Assembly: GCA_007571355.1 (NCBI GenBank)
Contig: RKRO01000504.1
Coordinates: 1-25,478, forward strand
Reading direction: 5' to 3'
From: Candidatus Poribacteria bacterium
GTDB taxonomy: Bacteria; Poribacteria; WGA-4E; WGA-3G
Length of the DNA: 25,478 bases
Both the position numbers and the translations under genes were made by a program. The number at the start of each line of letters is the position of its first letter. The stretch's first letter is position 1. The notes below the pieces were generated by a model, which saw nothing but the letters and a program-made list of their open reading frames with translations, ran no database searches and was not told where the DNA came from. Shown piece after piece: positions 1-7,621 of this stretch.

Positions 1-475
1 GAGTAGTGATAGTTTGGCGGATGTTCTCTGGACGTTCACCTTGAAACGCGAGCCAGATCGCGTGTGTCGTTGCCCGCGCCCCTTTCATGCCTTCAGGGTG
101 GTTGTGTGTGATCTCGGTGACCTCATCAGAATCGGAGAGTGCAGCTTGTAGGTTATCCCGGTTCAGGAACGCGGCTGGCGAGACACGCATCGCTGCACCG
201 TTGCCGTAACTGTTATAAGGCTCAGGTACATCAGAATCTCTCCATCTCCGAAACATTCCACCGTAGCCGCGACCATGATACCGACGGCATCACGCTTGCA
301 TCGTCTCTGCTGGTGGGAGGTTATGCAGCAAGATGTCTGCGACTGCGATTGTGCAAACAGTGTCATCTGTGAAACGGCAATATCTACCGAAGAACGGAAA
401 ATCCTTTGTCTTGATCCGATAGCGTTTATTTTCGTACATAGAACCAGCGATGTCGCCTATGATTGCACCTAACAT
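1..475 (-). pseudogene. ADP-ribosylglycohydrolase family protein, 5' part, interrupted by an in-frame stop; runs off the left edge
   Basis: This family removes ADP-ribose from proteins or small molecules using two Mg ions. The first 61 codons, starting at ATG 475 behind an AAAGGA ribosome site, contain the family opening MLGAIIGDIAGS and the metal-binding FTDDT motif. The frame then meets TGA at 290-292. In the same frame beyond it the family sequence resumes at once with YHGRGYGGMFRRW and then PYNSYGNGAAMRVSP, the conserved glycine-rich and NSxGNGxAMR motifs. The stop is therefore a single in-frame nonsense codon, not a frameshift. It sits where relatives usually have a tryptophan or similar residue before the YPGRGYGG motif. 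The 3' half lies outside the window. Other genes here end in TGA, for example at 9250 and 14480, so a TGA=Trp genetic code is unlikely. A real pseudogene or a sequencing error are the alternatives. Confidence 0.85.
290..292 (-). other. In-frame TGA in the ADP-ribosylglycohydrolase gene
   Basis: The codons read T-M-Q-A-stop-C-R-R-Y-H-G-R, with recognisable family sequence on both sides in one frame. A single base change from TGG would restore it. Confidence 0.8.
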
Positions 476-604
476 TGTTCGTTCCTTTTGTTTTTTTTCG
501 GAAAAATTCAGAGTTCTCCACTACCTATTGCGAATCTAATGCGTGAGAAAGGGGACCGAAAGATTATGAATATTATATTATCTTAAGTTATATTCTTGCA
601 CTGA

Positions 605-633
605 ATTATACGATATCCCGAGTTCAGATGCAA
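605..633 (-). promoter_or_regulatory. Putative sigma70-type promoter for the ADP-ribosylglycohydrolase gene
   Basis: On the minus strand TTGCAT (633-628) is followed after 17 nt by TATAAT (610-605). It lies about 130 nt upstream of the ATG at 475, inside the AT-rich gap between this gene and the HTH gene. A second TATAAT-like hexamer lies further downstream, so the exact start site is uncertain. Confidence 0.5.
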
Positions 634-655
634 ATTTTTTTTAGGTATGGTAAGA

Positions 656-1396
656 CTAATAGGGGGGACTGGTCGGCACATGAGAGAATAGGCGTTCCAA
701 TTCATCCATTGACACACCTATAATCTGTCTAATATCTGCTGGTGCTAACCCAAGGCGTTGGACACCGAGGCTCTCCTCAAAATTCTCTTGTGTTAGCCCA
801 AAATCCTTGTATCCCTGAATGGTATCTTTTAGATACGATATAGAGGGTGGTTTCGAACTTACAGATGCCTCTTCCATCCGATAGAACATGACGTTGTCTT
901 GACGATATTTACCGTAGAGAAGAGGGTAACTTTCGAACCGATCGAGCGCAACCTCATGGTCTTTTGTTGTAAGTTTCCAGAGTCCGCCGTGAACAAGACC
1001 TCCTTCTGCTGGAATAATGTCTGCAAAATAATTAAAAACAAGTCGAAAGCCCTTGAGCTGGAAGGGCCCTATACGAGCAATACCAGGGCACAGTTGTTGC
1101 ATGTGGGAAAAGTTCATGTTGAATCCATACGCAAAATATTGCATCGATGCCTCCTTTGGTTCTTCAGTCAAAAGTTCTTCTATAGTAGTTCCAAAAGCTT
1201 TCGCGATCAGGTGGCATCGCCAAACCGAAGGGGAGTCCTTCCCCTTCTCAAAGCGGGAAACCATCATTTGGGACGAGTCTATTTCCCTAGCAAGTTCAGC
1301 CTGCGTCATGTTTCGGATGACACGTTCCCTTCGTATGTTTTCGCCGAGTCTTTCCCTAATGTGTTGCGGAATGCTAGCTCTTCTGCCTTTTCTCAT
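656..1396 (-). CDS. XRE-type HTH regulator fused to a gamma-glutamylcyclotransferase-like domain
   Basis: This 246-residue protein has two domains. Residues about 15-75 form a Cro/CI-type helix-turn-helix (MTQAELAREIDSSQMMVSRFEKG), expected to bind an operator. Residues about 86-215 resemble the gamma-glutamylcyclotransferase/AIG2-like fold: FAYGFNM at 88-94 matches the family's FAYGSNL substrate loop, HGGLWKL follows, and LDRFES at 151-156 carries Glu155 where the family has its catalytic glutamate. The family releases 5-oxoproline from gamma-glutamyl compounds. A phenylalanine replaces the usual loop serine, so substrate choice may differ. The ATG at 1396 follows an AAAGAGGG ribosome site. 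An inverted repeat 48 nt upstream could be its own operator. Inferred role: a transcription factor that senses or turns over a gamma-glutamyl metabolite. Domain calls are fairly sure; function is not. Confidence 0.75.
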   Translation of the reverse strand: MRKGRRASIPQHIRERLGENIRRERVIRNMTQAELAREIDSSQMMVSRFEKGKDSPSVWRCHLIAKAFGTTIEELLTEEPKEASMQYFAYGFNMNFSHMQQLCPGIARIGPFQLKGFRLVFNYFADIIPAEGGLVHGGLWKLTTKDHEVALDRFESYPLLYGKYRQDNVMFYRMEEASVSSKPPSISYLKDTIQGYKDFGLTQENFEESLGVQRLGLAPADIRQIIGVSMDELERLFSHVPTSPPY

Positions 1397-1443
1397 GATA
1401 CCCTCTTTGCTCTGTAATAAAGTTATTTTCTACTTCTGTTTTA

Positions 1444-1464
1444 TTGAGTTACCGGTCAACTCAA
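1444..1464. promoter_or_regulatory. Inverted repeat, candidate operator of the HTH gene
   Basis: TTGAGTT, then 7 nt (ACCGGTC), then AACTCAA form a perfect 7-bp inverted repeat. On the minus strand a TATAAT hexamer (1474-1469) lies just upstream, so the repeat would cover the transcription start of the HTH-fusion gene, a typical autorepression layout. The gap also separates this gene from the divergent PhyH gene, so it could control both. The sequence shows the repeat; binding is inferred. Confidence 0.4.
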
Positions 1465-1676
1465 AATAATTATACTCTATTTTTAGTATCAAGTCAGGTA
1501 AATTATAATAAACATTGGAAATTTAGATGCCAAAAGTCCTATCTGTCAAAAATTTGTTACCTTTCCTCGAAAAATTCGTTAAATATACTTAAATGTATCG
1601 GTTATAGAGACGGTTCTCTTTTTCACGAAATTTTCTGTTAGCACGCTCGGTGCAACTTCACAAAGGATGCAAAATA

Positions 1677-2468
1677 ATGGTTGAACTGACACAGAAAGAC
1701 ATCGAATTTTTCAAAACTGAGGGATACTTGGTGAAACGGAACGTCCTTAACCCGGAGTTGATGGAACGGGCACGGGCAAGACTTTGGGACGGCGCACCCG
1801 AAGGACGCAAACGTGAGGATCCCGAGACTTGGATAGGCCCCTTTACCCCTGAAGAGGAAAACATTGACAAAAGCAATAATCGGCGCGGTTTCCGTTGGAA
1901 TTTCCGGGAACCCGGTGGAGAAGAGTGGATGGTTCAACTTCTCGCCACCGATCCGAACGTCTGGGGGATGGCGGAGCAGCTGTTAGGCGAAGGGAATCTG
2001 GTACAACCGCAACGTGTACGCGGTATCTACTGCACACTCCCTTACGGCGATGTCCCCAAGAAGTCGATCGGATGCCATGTGGATGCACATCCGTTCCATC
2101 TCGGTGCAGTCGGATACATTGACGATGTGCCCCCGGAAGGCGGCGGATTTACCGTCTGGCCAGGGAGCCATCAGGTCTTCTACTACGATTATTATTCACA
2201 GTATAAGAACGAACCGACACCGCAGTATGACGTTGACCGCGAACGTATCAGCAGAGGTCCGGGGATTGAATGCTACGGAAACGCGGGGGATGTTGTCTTC
2301 TGGCACCATCGCATCGGACATGCCGCTGGGCATAACTACTCACAGCAGATCCGGCAGGCAGTGCTATACGACTTCCGAAAAACTGAATTGGATCAGACAC
2401 AGGAAGAGCCACCAAACGAAGACATGTGGCGGGATTGGCCCGGCATCAAGGCGTTGGAAACGCAATAA
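1677..2468 (+). CDS. Phytanoyl-CoA dioxygenase (PhyH) family Fe(II)/2-oxoglutarate oxygenase
   Basis: The 263-residue product belongs to the PhyH family of non-haem iron hydroxylases. These use 2-oxoglutarate and O2 to hydroxylate small organic substrates in the cytoplasm. The iron triad is visible: His134-x-Asp136 in the CHVDAHPF motif and His215 in HHRIGHAAG. Arg226 in QIRQAVLYDF is in position to hold 2-oxoglutarate. GGGFTVWPGSH at about 155-165 is the usual family loop. I chose ATG 1677 rather than the GTG at 1650 because AAAGGA lies just upstream of 1677 and the product then begins VELTQKDIEFFKTEGYL, a normal family start. The gene stands alone, divergent from the HTH fusion and convergent with an isomerase. 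The substrate cannot be read from the sequence. Confidence 0.88.
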   Translation: MVELTQKDIEFFKTEGYLVKRNVLNPELMERARARLWDGAPEGRKREDPETWIGPFTPEEENIDKSNNRRGFRWNFREPGGEEWMVQLLATDPNVWGMAEQLLGEGNLVQPQRVRGIYCTLPYGDVPKKSIGCHVDAHPFHLGAVGYIDDVPPEGGGFTVWPGSHQVFYYDYYSQYKNEPTPQYDVDRERISRGPGIECYGNAGDVVFWHHRIGHAAGHNYSQQIRQAVLYDFRKTELDQTQEEPPNEDMWRDWPGIKALETQ

Positions 2469-2485
2469 TCATCTATCTCATCTGA

Positions 2486-2511
2486 GAGGCGCGGTAAAAA
2501 AATCGCGCCTC
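2486..2511. terminator. Bidirectional terminator-like hairpin
   Basis: GAGGCGCG and CGCGCCTC form an 8-bp GC-rich stem around a 10-nt loop containing an A-run. It lies between two convergent genes ending at 2468 (+) and 2518 (-), so it can serve both. Neither side has a long T-tract. Confidence 0.6.
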
Positions 2512-2517
2512 CTACGT

Positions 2518-3339
2518 TTAACGTAAACCCAATTCCTTTAATGTTGCCGCCATCATGTCGTAAGCAATCCGTGTCTTTTCCATCCGCATGTGTGGGAACG
2601 TTTCCACCGAGATATATTTATCATATCCGATTTTCCCTAAACTCGCTGCAAAGGTCCGAAAATCCAATGCATCTCCCTTCTCACCCGGAATGAGAAACGT
2701 ACTATACGGATACATGCCCGTCACGCCTTTCACGTGGCAATGCGCGGTCAATGCCCCCAATTTTTCCGTAACCTCGGCGATGTCCTCGCCGAGGTGATAG
2801 AAATTCGTGATGTCATTGAGGGATTTCAGCGCGTCAGATCCCACGTGTTCAATCAGGAGTGTGACTTTTGAAGACGTGTCTATTGTTGTCGCTTCGTGAT
2901 TGTGGATGTTCATCGTTAACCCAAGCTCTTCGGCACGGCGGCAGATCGGCTGCAATACATCAACGAGGAGCCGCCAAGCAAAGGCATCGCCTTTATCGCC
3001 GCCATAGCCGGTAAGAAAATTGACACCCCCTGCCCCCAGTGCGGCTGCCACATCTTGCAATAGGGCATAGTGGTCAATAGCTGCCTGCTGGTCTTCCGCT
3101 GCCAATTGGTACAATCCTTTTCCAGTAAAAGGATTGATGACAGACACCTTTAACCCACTGTCGGATACCATCGTTTTGACATCTTTAAGCAAACCGTCTG
3201 TGACTTCACCGGATCGGATATGTGCCTCTGGACCACACATCATTTCAATCGCATCGTAGCCGGTGTCGGCGAGAATTGTGATAACTTCTTGTAGCGGAAT
3301 GTCTTTCATTCCACCCGCGTGATAAGAAATTCCAATCAT
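2518..3339 (-). CDS. Sugar phosphate isomerase/epimerase-like TIM-barrel protein
   Basis: The 273-residue product has the xylose-isomerase-like TIM-barrel pattern (AP_endonuc_2 superfamily). Members use a divalent metal to isomerise or epimerise sugars, or act on inositol-derived keto acids. Candidate metal ligands fall at the expected strand ends: Glu149 in NIHNHEA, Asp176 in LNDITNF, His202 in HCHVKG and Glu246 in ISVETF. The length is normal. The ATG at 3339 follows AAAGGAA at a good distance. There is no signal peptide, so it should be cytoplasmic. The upstream gap holds repeat copy A, and the gene converges on the PhyH gene. The substrate is unknown; an endonuclease IV function is unlikely because the DNA-binding motifs are absent. 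Confidence 0.82.
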   Translation of the reverse strand: MIGISYHAGGMKDIPLQEVITILADTGYDAIEMMCGPEAHIRSGEVTDGLLKDVKTMVSDSGLKVSVINPFTGKGLYQLAAEDQQAAIDHYALLQDVAAALGAGGVNFLTGYGGDKGDAFAWRLLVDVLQPICRRAEELGLTMNIHNHEATTIDTSSKVTLLIEHVGSDALKSLNDITNFYHLGEDIAEVTEKLGALTAHCHVKGVTGMYPYSTFLIPGEKGDALDFRTFAASLGKIGYDKYISVETFPHMRMEKTRIAYDMMAATLKELGLR

Positions 3340-3360
3340 TGTTCAGTTCCTTTCAGACCA

Positions 3361-3534
3361 CGTTTTATCGTAAAATCCGAAAATAGATGCACACTTGGAC
3401 AAGGATACCCCCCACGAAGAAACACTTTCTTCGCATTGGATTTTAGCGTTTGCAAAAACACCCGCCCCGCAAGCAGGGGGGAATCAGAGGGCCCTCGCTT
3501 CGATAGGATGTGTTTCCATAATTACTAGCTTTAC
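3361..3534. repeat. Intergenic repeat, copy A (with a central insertion)
   Basis: The left part (3363-3414) and right part (3470-3534) match repeat copy B (7082-7132 and 7141-7204) closely. Shared stretches include TTTTATCGTAA, ATCCGAAAATA, ATGCACACTT and AATCAGAGGG, followed by CCTCGCTTC and ATAGGATGT. Copy A holds about 55 extra bases between the arms, including a perfect 8-bp hairpin at 3415-3433. Both copies lie between the stop of one minus-strand gene and the start of the next. No coding capacity or transposase is visible. Confidence 0.8.
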
Positions 3535-3538
3535 TATA

Positions 3539-4729
3539 TCATTTGTTTGTTCTTCCTGTCAGATCCCATATCTGTACGGTTCCGTTAACGTGCCCAGTGG
3601 CGAGTGTAATATTATCAGGGGCAAATTTCACAGTCAGCACGCCTTTTTCTCCGACATCGCCCACATTAAGGGTAGTGAGCAGCCGCCGATTTTCCACATC
3701 CCAAATAAAAATTGTGTTCCGCCGCGAATGTTTACCTGTACTGGCAAGCATTTTACCATCTGGCGAAAAAGTTAACAGATCAATGGAGCCGCCAGGGCTA
3801 TTGAATGTGTGAAGTAGGTGTCCAGCGGCGGCATCCCACAACTTAACTTCCGCATCTGCAACATCACATAATTGCGTTACAACGCCTCGCCTACCAACCG
3901 CGAAGATTTTCCGGTCCGTTGAAAATGCCACTACGAAGGGGTCTCGGTGCCCAAGCAGCCGAGTGTTCCAAGTGTTTAAGGTATGGATTTGATATATCGC
4001 GTTATACACGTGGGCAGAACCACTTAGGTGTTCATAATGCCCTGTAACACTATCATATACACCAACAAAGCCCTGCTGGCTTACAGTGAGAAGTTTTGAA
4101 CTATCCTGTAAGAATTCCAACCCAACAATTGGTAATGTATCCGTTGTAAAGGTTAATCGTGGACTGCCGGTGTTGACATTCCACAGCCGAATGGTATGAG
4201 GCACGAAATATCGTCTCGTTTCCTCCTGAATCGGCATGGAAGGGTCCACTAATACCTTTTGTCCCATGGTGTTCCTTGATCTCGAACTCACACTTGCCAA
4301 TGTTTTTCCGTCTGATGAGAACGCGACTGCCACTGCCCTTGTCCAGCCTTTATTCACTTTAAGGGTCGTTATCAGCGTTCCGCTACTGACATTCCAGATA
4401 AGAATTTTTTGATGTCCACCAGCGGCGAGGGTTTGTCCATCTGGTGAAAACGCAATTGTCTTAATATCGTCCCTCAATCTTGGGCGGGACTCATCCCAAA
4501 GTGTTGCTGCGTGCGTGTACGTTTGAGCATATTCTTTCGGCAAATACGGTGCAGCATCTAACAGCGGGGGTATCATTCTGCCTAAGATGAAAAGGAGAAG
4601 CACATCAAATATCGCACACGTCAAAGCGATTGCGGCAAATATCCATTTCTTCCGCTTCAAGGTCTGTCCGGGCAGTCTGTCGTTCACGCGCCATCTGGTA
4701 TGCTTTGGAAGTCTATAGATCGTTTGCAT
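3539..4729 (-). CDS. Membrane-anchored WD40 repeat protein
   Basis: This 396-residue protein starts with a basic cytoplasmic stretch (residues 1-28) and one transmembrane helix at about 29-55 (KKWIFAAIALTCAIFDVLLL). The rest, from about residue 82, is WD40-type beta-propeller. Repeats are recognisable by FSPDGQTLAAGG...ILIWNV, IRLWNV, VKLWDA, IFIWDV and VQIWDL, with some blades enlarged or degenerate; I count six or seven. The helix would place the propeller outside the cytoplasmic membrane. WD40 propellers are protein-binding scaffolds, and no catalytic domain is present. The start ATG lies 1 nt after the stop of the upstream WD40 gene, so the two are surely co-transcribed and perhaps translationally coupled. 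Partner proteins are unknown. Confidence 0.8.
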   Translation of the reverse strand: MQTIYRLPKHTRWRVNDRLPGQTLKRKKWIFAAIALTCAIFDVLLLFILGRMIPPLLDAAPYLPKEYAQTYTHAATLWDESRPRLRDDIKTIAFSPDGQTLAAGGHQKILIWNVSSGTLITTLKVNKGWTRAVAVAFSSDGKTLASVSSRSRNTMGQKVLVDPSMPIQEETRRYFVPHTIRLWNVNTGSPRLTFTTDTLPIVGLEFLQDSSKLLTVSQQGFVGVYDSVTGHYEHLSGSAHVYNAIYQIHTLNTWNTRLLGHRDPFVVAFSTDRKIFAVGRRGVVTQLCDVADAEVKLWDAAAGHLLHTFNSPGGSIDLLTFSPDGKMLASTGKHSRRNTIFIWDVENRRLLTTLNVGDVGEKGVLTVKFAPDNITLATGHVNGTVQIWDLTGRTNK

Positions 4730-4730
4730 T

Positions 4731-5624
4731 TCATCGTTCCCGTATAAGCAGCGAACCCTCGCGCGTTACACACATAAGTTTGGTATCATCTCCCGAAAAC
4801 ACTAATTCTCGGATAACGCCTTCCGATATCGGTAGTGACGAAATTAGGGCATCTGTATCCACATCCCATACTTGAATGTGCCGGTCTCTTCCACCACTTA
4901 CAAGCAGTTCGCCATCGCCAGAAAATGCCAGCGCGGTTACCGAATCAGTATGTCCTCTAAAGAGCGAAATCAGACGCTCATCATCTATATCCCACAATCG
5001 GACGAGTGTGTCCGAGCCGCCACTTGCCAGCGACTTACCTTGGGGGGAAAATGCGAGAGCCAAAACAAGTCCATCGTGGGCTGCGAAAGTTGACAGGAGT
5101 CGTCCGGTTTCAACTTCCCACAACCGAATTTTGCCGTCACCACTGCCACTTGCAAGCGTCGCACCCTCCGGGGAAAAAGTTAAACTCTTAATGCGTCCGG
5201 GGGCTTCCGCGGGAGTCGCAAGCAATCGTTCTGTCCGCGGATCCCATCCGGGCAGCGGCACACCGTCCGGTGATGAAGCTGCTAACGCCTGCACCAGATT
5301 GGAATTTCCGGCGAGCGTCAACACTTCACGAGCTGTCTCAGTATCCCACAATCGGAGCGTGTTATCATCACTTCCACTTGCAAGCAGCGAGTTATCTGGT
5401 GCAAACGCCAATGCACGCACTCGTTCTGTATAGCCTGAAAGCATGGCAAATTGCGAACCGCTGGCAGTGTCATATATCCAAATGCGCCCATCGCCACCTG
5501 CAGCGATCCGTGTGCTATCTGGTGAGAACGCGATGTTTTTCACTTGCCTTTTTTCTAAACGCGCTTTAAGCCCGGGGGGCAACTCAGATTCGATGTAATT
5601 CTGAAACACGTCTGTTTTTTCCAT
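4731..5624 (-). CDS. WD40 repeat protein (seven blades, no membrane segment)
   Basis: The 297-residue product is almost entirely beta-propeller. Seven blades can be followed from about residue 28 to the end. Examples are LLASGSDDNTLRLWDTET, LASGSGDGKIRLWEVETG, LASGGSDTLVRLWDIDD and LVSGGRDRHIQVWDVDT. The third blade is degenerate (DGVPLPGWDPRTERLL), and the first and last are weak, as expected for a closed seven-blade ring. There is no signal peptide or transmembrane segment, in contrast to its downstream partner. The start at 5624 has only a distant AGGAG, so translation may be modest. It heads a two-gene unit with the membrane-anchored WD40 protein. Likely a scaffold; its binding partner is not encoded nearby in any way I can recognise. 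Confidence 0.8.
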   Translation of the reverse strand: MEKTDVFQNYIESELPPGLKARLEKRQVKNIAFSPDSTRIAAGGDGRIWIYDTASGSQFAMLSGYTERVRALAFAPDNSLLASGSDDNTLRLWDTETAREVLTLAGNSNLVQALAASSPDGVPLPGWDPRTERLLATPAEAPGRIKSLTFSPEGATLASGSGDGKIRLWEVETGRLLSTFAAHDGLVLALAFSPQGKSLASGGSDTLVRLWDIDDERLISLFRGHTDSVTALAFSGDGELLVSGGRDRHIQVWDVDTDALISSLPISEGVIRELVFSGDDTKLMCVTREGSLLIRER

Positions 5625-5693
5625 TTTTTAATCTACTGCTCCTGGGCTGTCTTTTACGGGGTTGGGAACATCTTAGGTTTGCAATCGTCAGTA

Positions 5694-6722
5694 TCATGAC
5701 GCGGGTTTCCAATCCAAAACAACCCCTGTGTACACATTCGGTTCATTCAAAAGCCCGTCGTACGCTTGTTTAATGTGTTCGGGTTTAAGACGATGTGAGA
5801 TTAACGGTTCAACGTGTAGCTGCCCGCGCGCCATCCAGTCAAAAATAGTTTGTTGTTTACGCCACTGGGAGGTGCTGTTGCCGATGTCTGGATACATTGG
5901 CACGCACCATTCCAATGCCCCACGGATCGTAATCCAACGCAGATGCGTCTCGGAAAGCAGATCGGTCAAATCGCCATGTACGGAGACGCGCGGCGAACCG
6001 AGAATAATAAGTTGCCCATGATTGGCGGTTGCCCGGAGTGCCTGCATAACAACGCTACTATGCCCCACTGCATCGACGGTAATATCACCGAGTTCGCCCC
6101 CTGTAATCTTCTGAATCTCTGTTTGTGCTTCGTCGGCACTGCCCCCGACGGTATGTTCAATCCCGCACCGCTGCGCCAATTTGCGCCGCTCTGCTACTGG
6201 ATCCACGCCGATGACACGACATCCATGAAGCTGAAACATCTGTGCTGCCAGATTCCCGACGAGTCCTAATCCAAAAACAACAACCCACGGGTTCGTACCG
6301 ATTTCTGCAACAATGATTGCTGTCATCGCAACCCCTGCCATCCGTGATGCTGCGACAACTGCCGGGTCTACCATTTCCGTAACGGGTGCGACCAGCCGAT
6401 CTTGCGAATAGCGGATCGTTGAAGCGTGTCGTCCATACGTAAAAACTCGGTCACCGACAGCCGCGCGGGTGACACCTGAACCAACCTCACGCACAATGCC
6501 GACATTCGCATAGCCAGAACGCCACGGATAGGCACACCACGAACCTTTTTGAAAGACTTTTGGCTCTCTACCGGTGTAGTTCGCGAGCTCTGTCCCACTG
6601 CTAATGAAAGTGTATTCTGTATCTATCCATAATTCGTTGGCAGCAAGCACCGGCGTGTCTATTGCATTTGTCTGTAATTCGACTTCGTTCTGACCGGTTA
6701 CAACGACTTCTCTGATCTTCAT
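5694..6722 (-). CDS. Medium-chain dehydrogenase/reductase (alcohol dehydrogenase-like), zinc-poor branch
   Basis: The 342-residue protein has the medium-chain dehydrogenase layout: an N-terminal GroES-like domain, then a Rossmann fold with VVVFGLGLVGNLAAQ (GLGLVG at 151-156) and Asp174 after the second strand, which favours NAD(H) over NADP(H). The usual catalytic-zinc start motif is replaced by ISSGTELANYTG (40-51), and the four-cysteine structural zinc loop is absent. This resembles the BchC-like/threonine-dehydrogenase-related branch. It probably oxidises a secondary alcohol of a sugar or polyol. The start codon overlaps the stop of the DUF202 gene by 4 nt (ATGA), which indicates translational coupling. 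The substrate is not predictable. Confidence 0.82.
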   Translation of the reverse strand: MKIREVVVTGQNEVELQTNAIDTPVLAANELWIDTEYTFISSGTELANYTGREPKVFQKGSWCAYPWRSGYANVGIVREVGSGVTRAAVGDRVFTYGRHASTIRYSQDRLVAPVTEMVDPAVVAASRMAGVAMTAIIVAEIGTNPWVVVFGLGLVGNLAAQMFQLHGCRVIGVDPVAERRKLAQRCGIEHTVGGSADEAQTEIQKITGGELGDITVDAVGHSSVVMQALRATANHGQLIILGSPRVSVHGDLTDLLSETHLRWITIRGALEWCVPMYPDIGNSTSQWRKQQTIFDWMARGQLHVEPLISHRLKPEHIKQAYDGLLNEPNVYTGVVLDWKPAS

Positions 6723-7069
6723 AACGTCTCTCTTTCTTTTAATTCTTTAAGTTCTGCCTGTTTGATTTTATAAATGAGTGCTCGCATACGTCTGTATCTC
6801 ACGAGTCCAACGAAAAAGGTGGCGATACCGAGTAGGATAAAGACGCTGCCGATGATTTCAACAACATGCGAACTAAAGATAGCAATTTGTGTGCTAAAGA
6901 TGTCTTTGAAGTGCACAAAAGATAAACCTGCGACAAACAGTGTTAACGCTGTGCGGATATACGCGAGAAAGGTTCGCTCGTTGGCAAGGATCGTCCGGTC
7001 TGCAGCAAGGTGATCCCGTAAGATGAGTTGGTTTTCTAAATCCTTATAAGGGGTCGCTTCGTCTGACAT
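6719..7069 (-). CDS. DUF202 family small membrane protein
   Basis: The 116-residue product carries the DUF202 signature RTILANERTFLAYIRTAL (about residues 25-42), followed by two hydrophobic helices (about 39-56 and 68-90) and a charged, lysine-rich C-terminal tail. The family is widespread in the cytoplasmic membrane with no proven biochemical role. The gene is translationally coupled to the dehydrogenase downstream (ATGA overlap at 6719-6722). Its ribosome site AAAAGG overlaps the edge of repeat copy B, so the repeat could influence its expression. Confidence 0.85.
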   Translation of the reverse strand: MSDEATPYKDLENQLILRDHLAADRTILANERTFLAYIRTALTLFVAGLSFVHFKDIFSTQIAIFSSHVVEIIGSVFILLGIATFFVGLVRYRRMRALIYKIKQAELKELKERETL

Positions 7070-7079
7070 TCATTGTCTA

Positions 7080-7204
7080 CCTTTTATCGTAACATCCGAA
7101 AATAAATGCACACTTTTAGGAAGATACCCCCCTCCCCCCACAAGCAGGGGGAATCAGAGGGACCTCGCTTCTATAGGATGTATTTCAATCCTTACGGGCT
7201 TTAC
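7080..7204. repeat. Intergenic repeat, copy B (compact form)
   Basis: This is the second copy of the element described at 3361-3534, with the two conserved arms joined by a short C-rich stretch instead of the 55-base insertion. It ends in TACGGGCTTTAC (7193-7204). That 12-mer occurs again at 10359-10370, and copy A ends in a related sequence. It lies in the gap between two minus-strand genes. Confidence 0.8.
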
Positions 7205-7210
7205 GATAAT

Positions 7211-7591
7211 TCAAAAGAGATTTAAAATAATTACCCCTGCCTGCCAGCCATAAAAAGTCCGCATGCGCCGTAATCGCTTTGCAGTACGCCGATATTCTGC
7301 CGTGTAGCGCGCCGGGTTTCGAAAATAGCGTTCCTGTCGTTCTGGTGTGGACAGGTCAATTGTCGGCGTTAAGGCACTCAAGATAACGGCACTTATACCG
7401 AACAGGACAATGTTGACTATCGGCGGGATGCTGAGCATCACACCCAGCAGTATCCATCGCCACTTTGAGACGCTTCGCGACGCGTCGGATCTTGCAGCGT
7501 AGATCAGCGAGGCGGAAGGCGTTTTTAATTTAGAACCCATGCAAGATGCCGGTGTGGTTGACAAAATCCGCCTCGTGCCGTGCCTTCGCAT
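7211..7591 (-). CDS. Hypothetical small membrane protein
   Basis: I do not recognise the family. From ATG 7591 the product is 126 residues; a TTG at 7597 has slightly better spacing from the GGAAG ribosome site and is an alternative start. It has an arginine-rich N-terminus, one long hydrophobic segment (WRWILLGVMLSIPPIVNIVL continuing to AVILSAL), a soluble stretch rich in Arg and Tyr (RQERYFRNPARYTAEYRR), and a short hydrophobic C-terminus (AGVIILNLF). Two membrane passes with a cytoplasmic or external basic loop are plausible. It lies about 25-30 nt downstream of the PhyH-like gene and is probably in the same transcript. The internal ATG at GSKLKTPSAS is a third possible start. Confidence 0.55.
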   Translation of the reverse strand: MRRHGTRRILSTTPASCMGSKLKTPSASLIYAARSDASRSVSKWRWILLGVMLSIPPIVNIVLFGISAVILSALTPTIDLSTPERQERYFRNPARYTAEYRRTAKRLRRMRTFYGWQAGVIILNLF

Positions 7592-7621
7592 TGTCAAAAT
7601 GCTTCCTTCACACAGGATACA

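Noticed and set aside
1..475. Alternative genetic code with TGA as tryptophan
   Set aside because: Several intact genes here end at TGA exactly where their family or an overlapping start expects it.
899..1417. Long plus-strand open frames opposite the HTH-fusion gene
   Set aside because: They mirror a minus-strand gene with clear domains and a good ribosome site, and show no protein family of their own.
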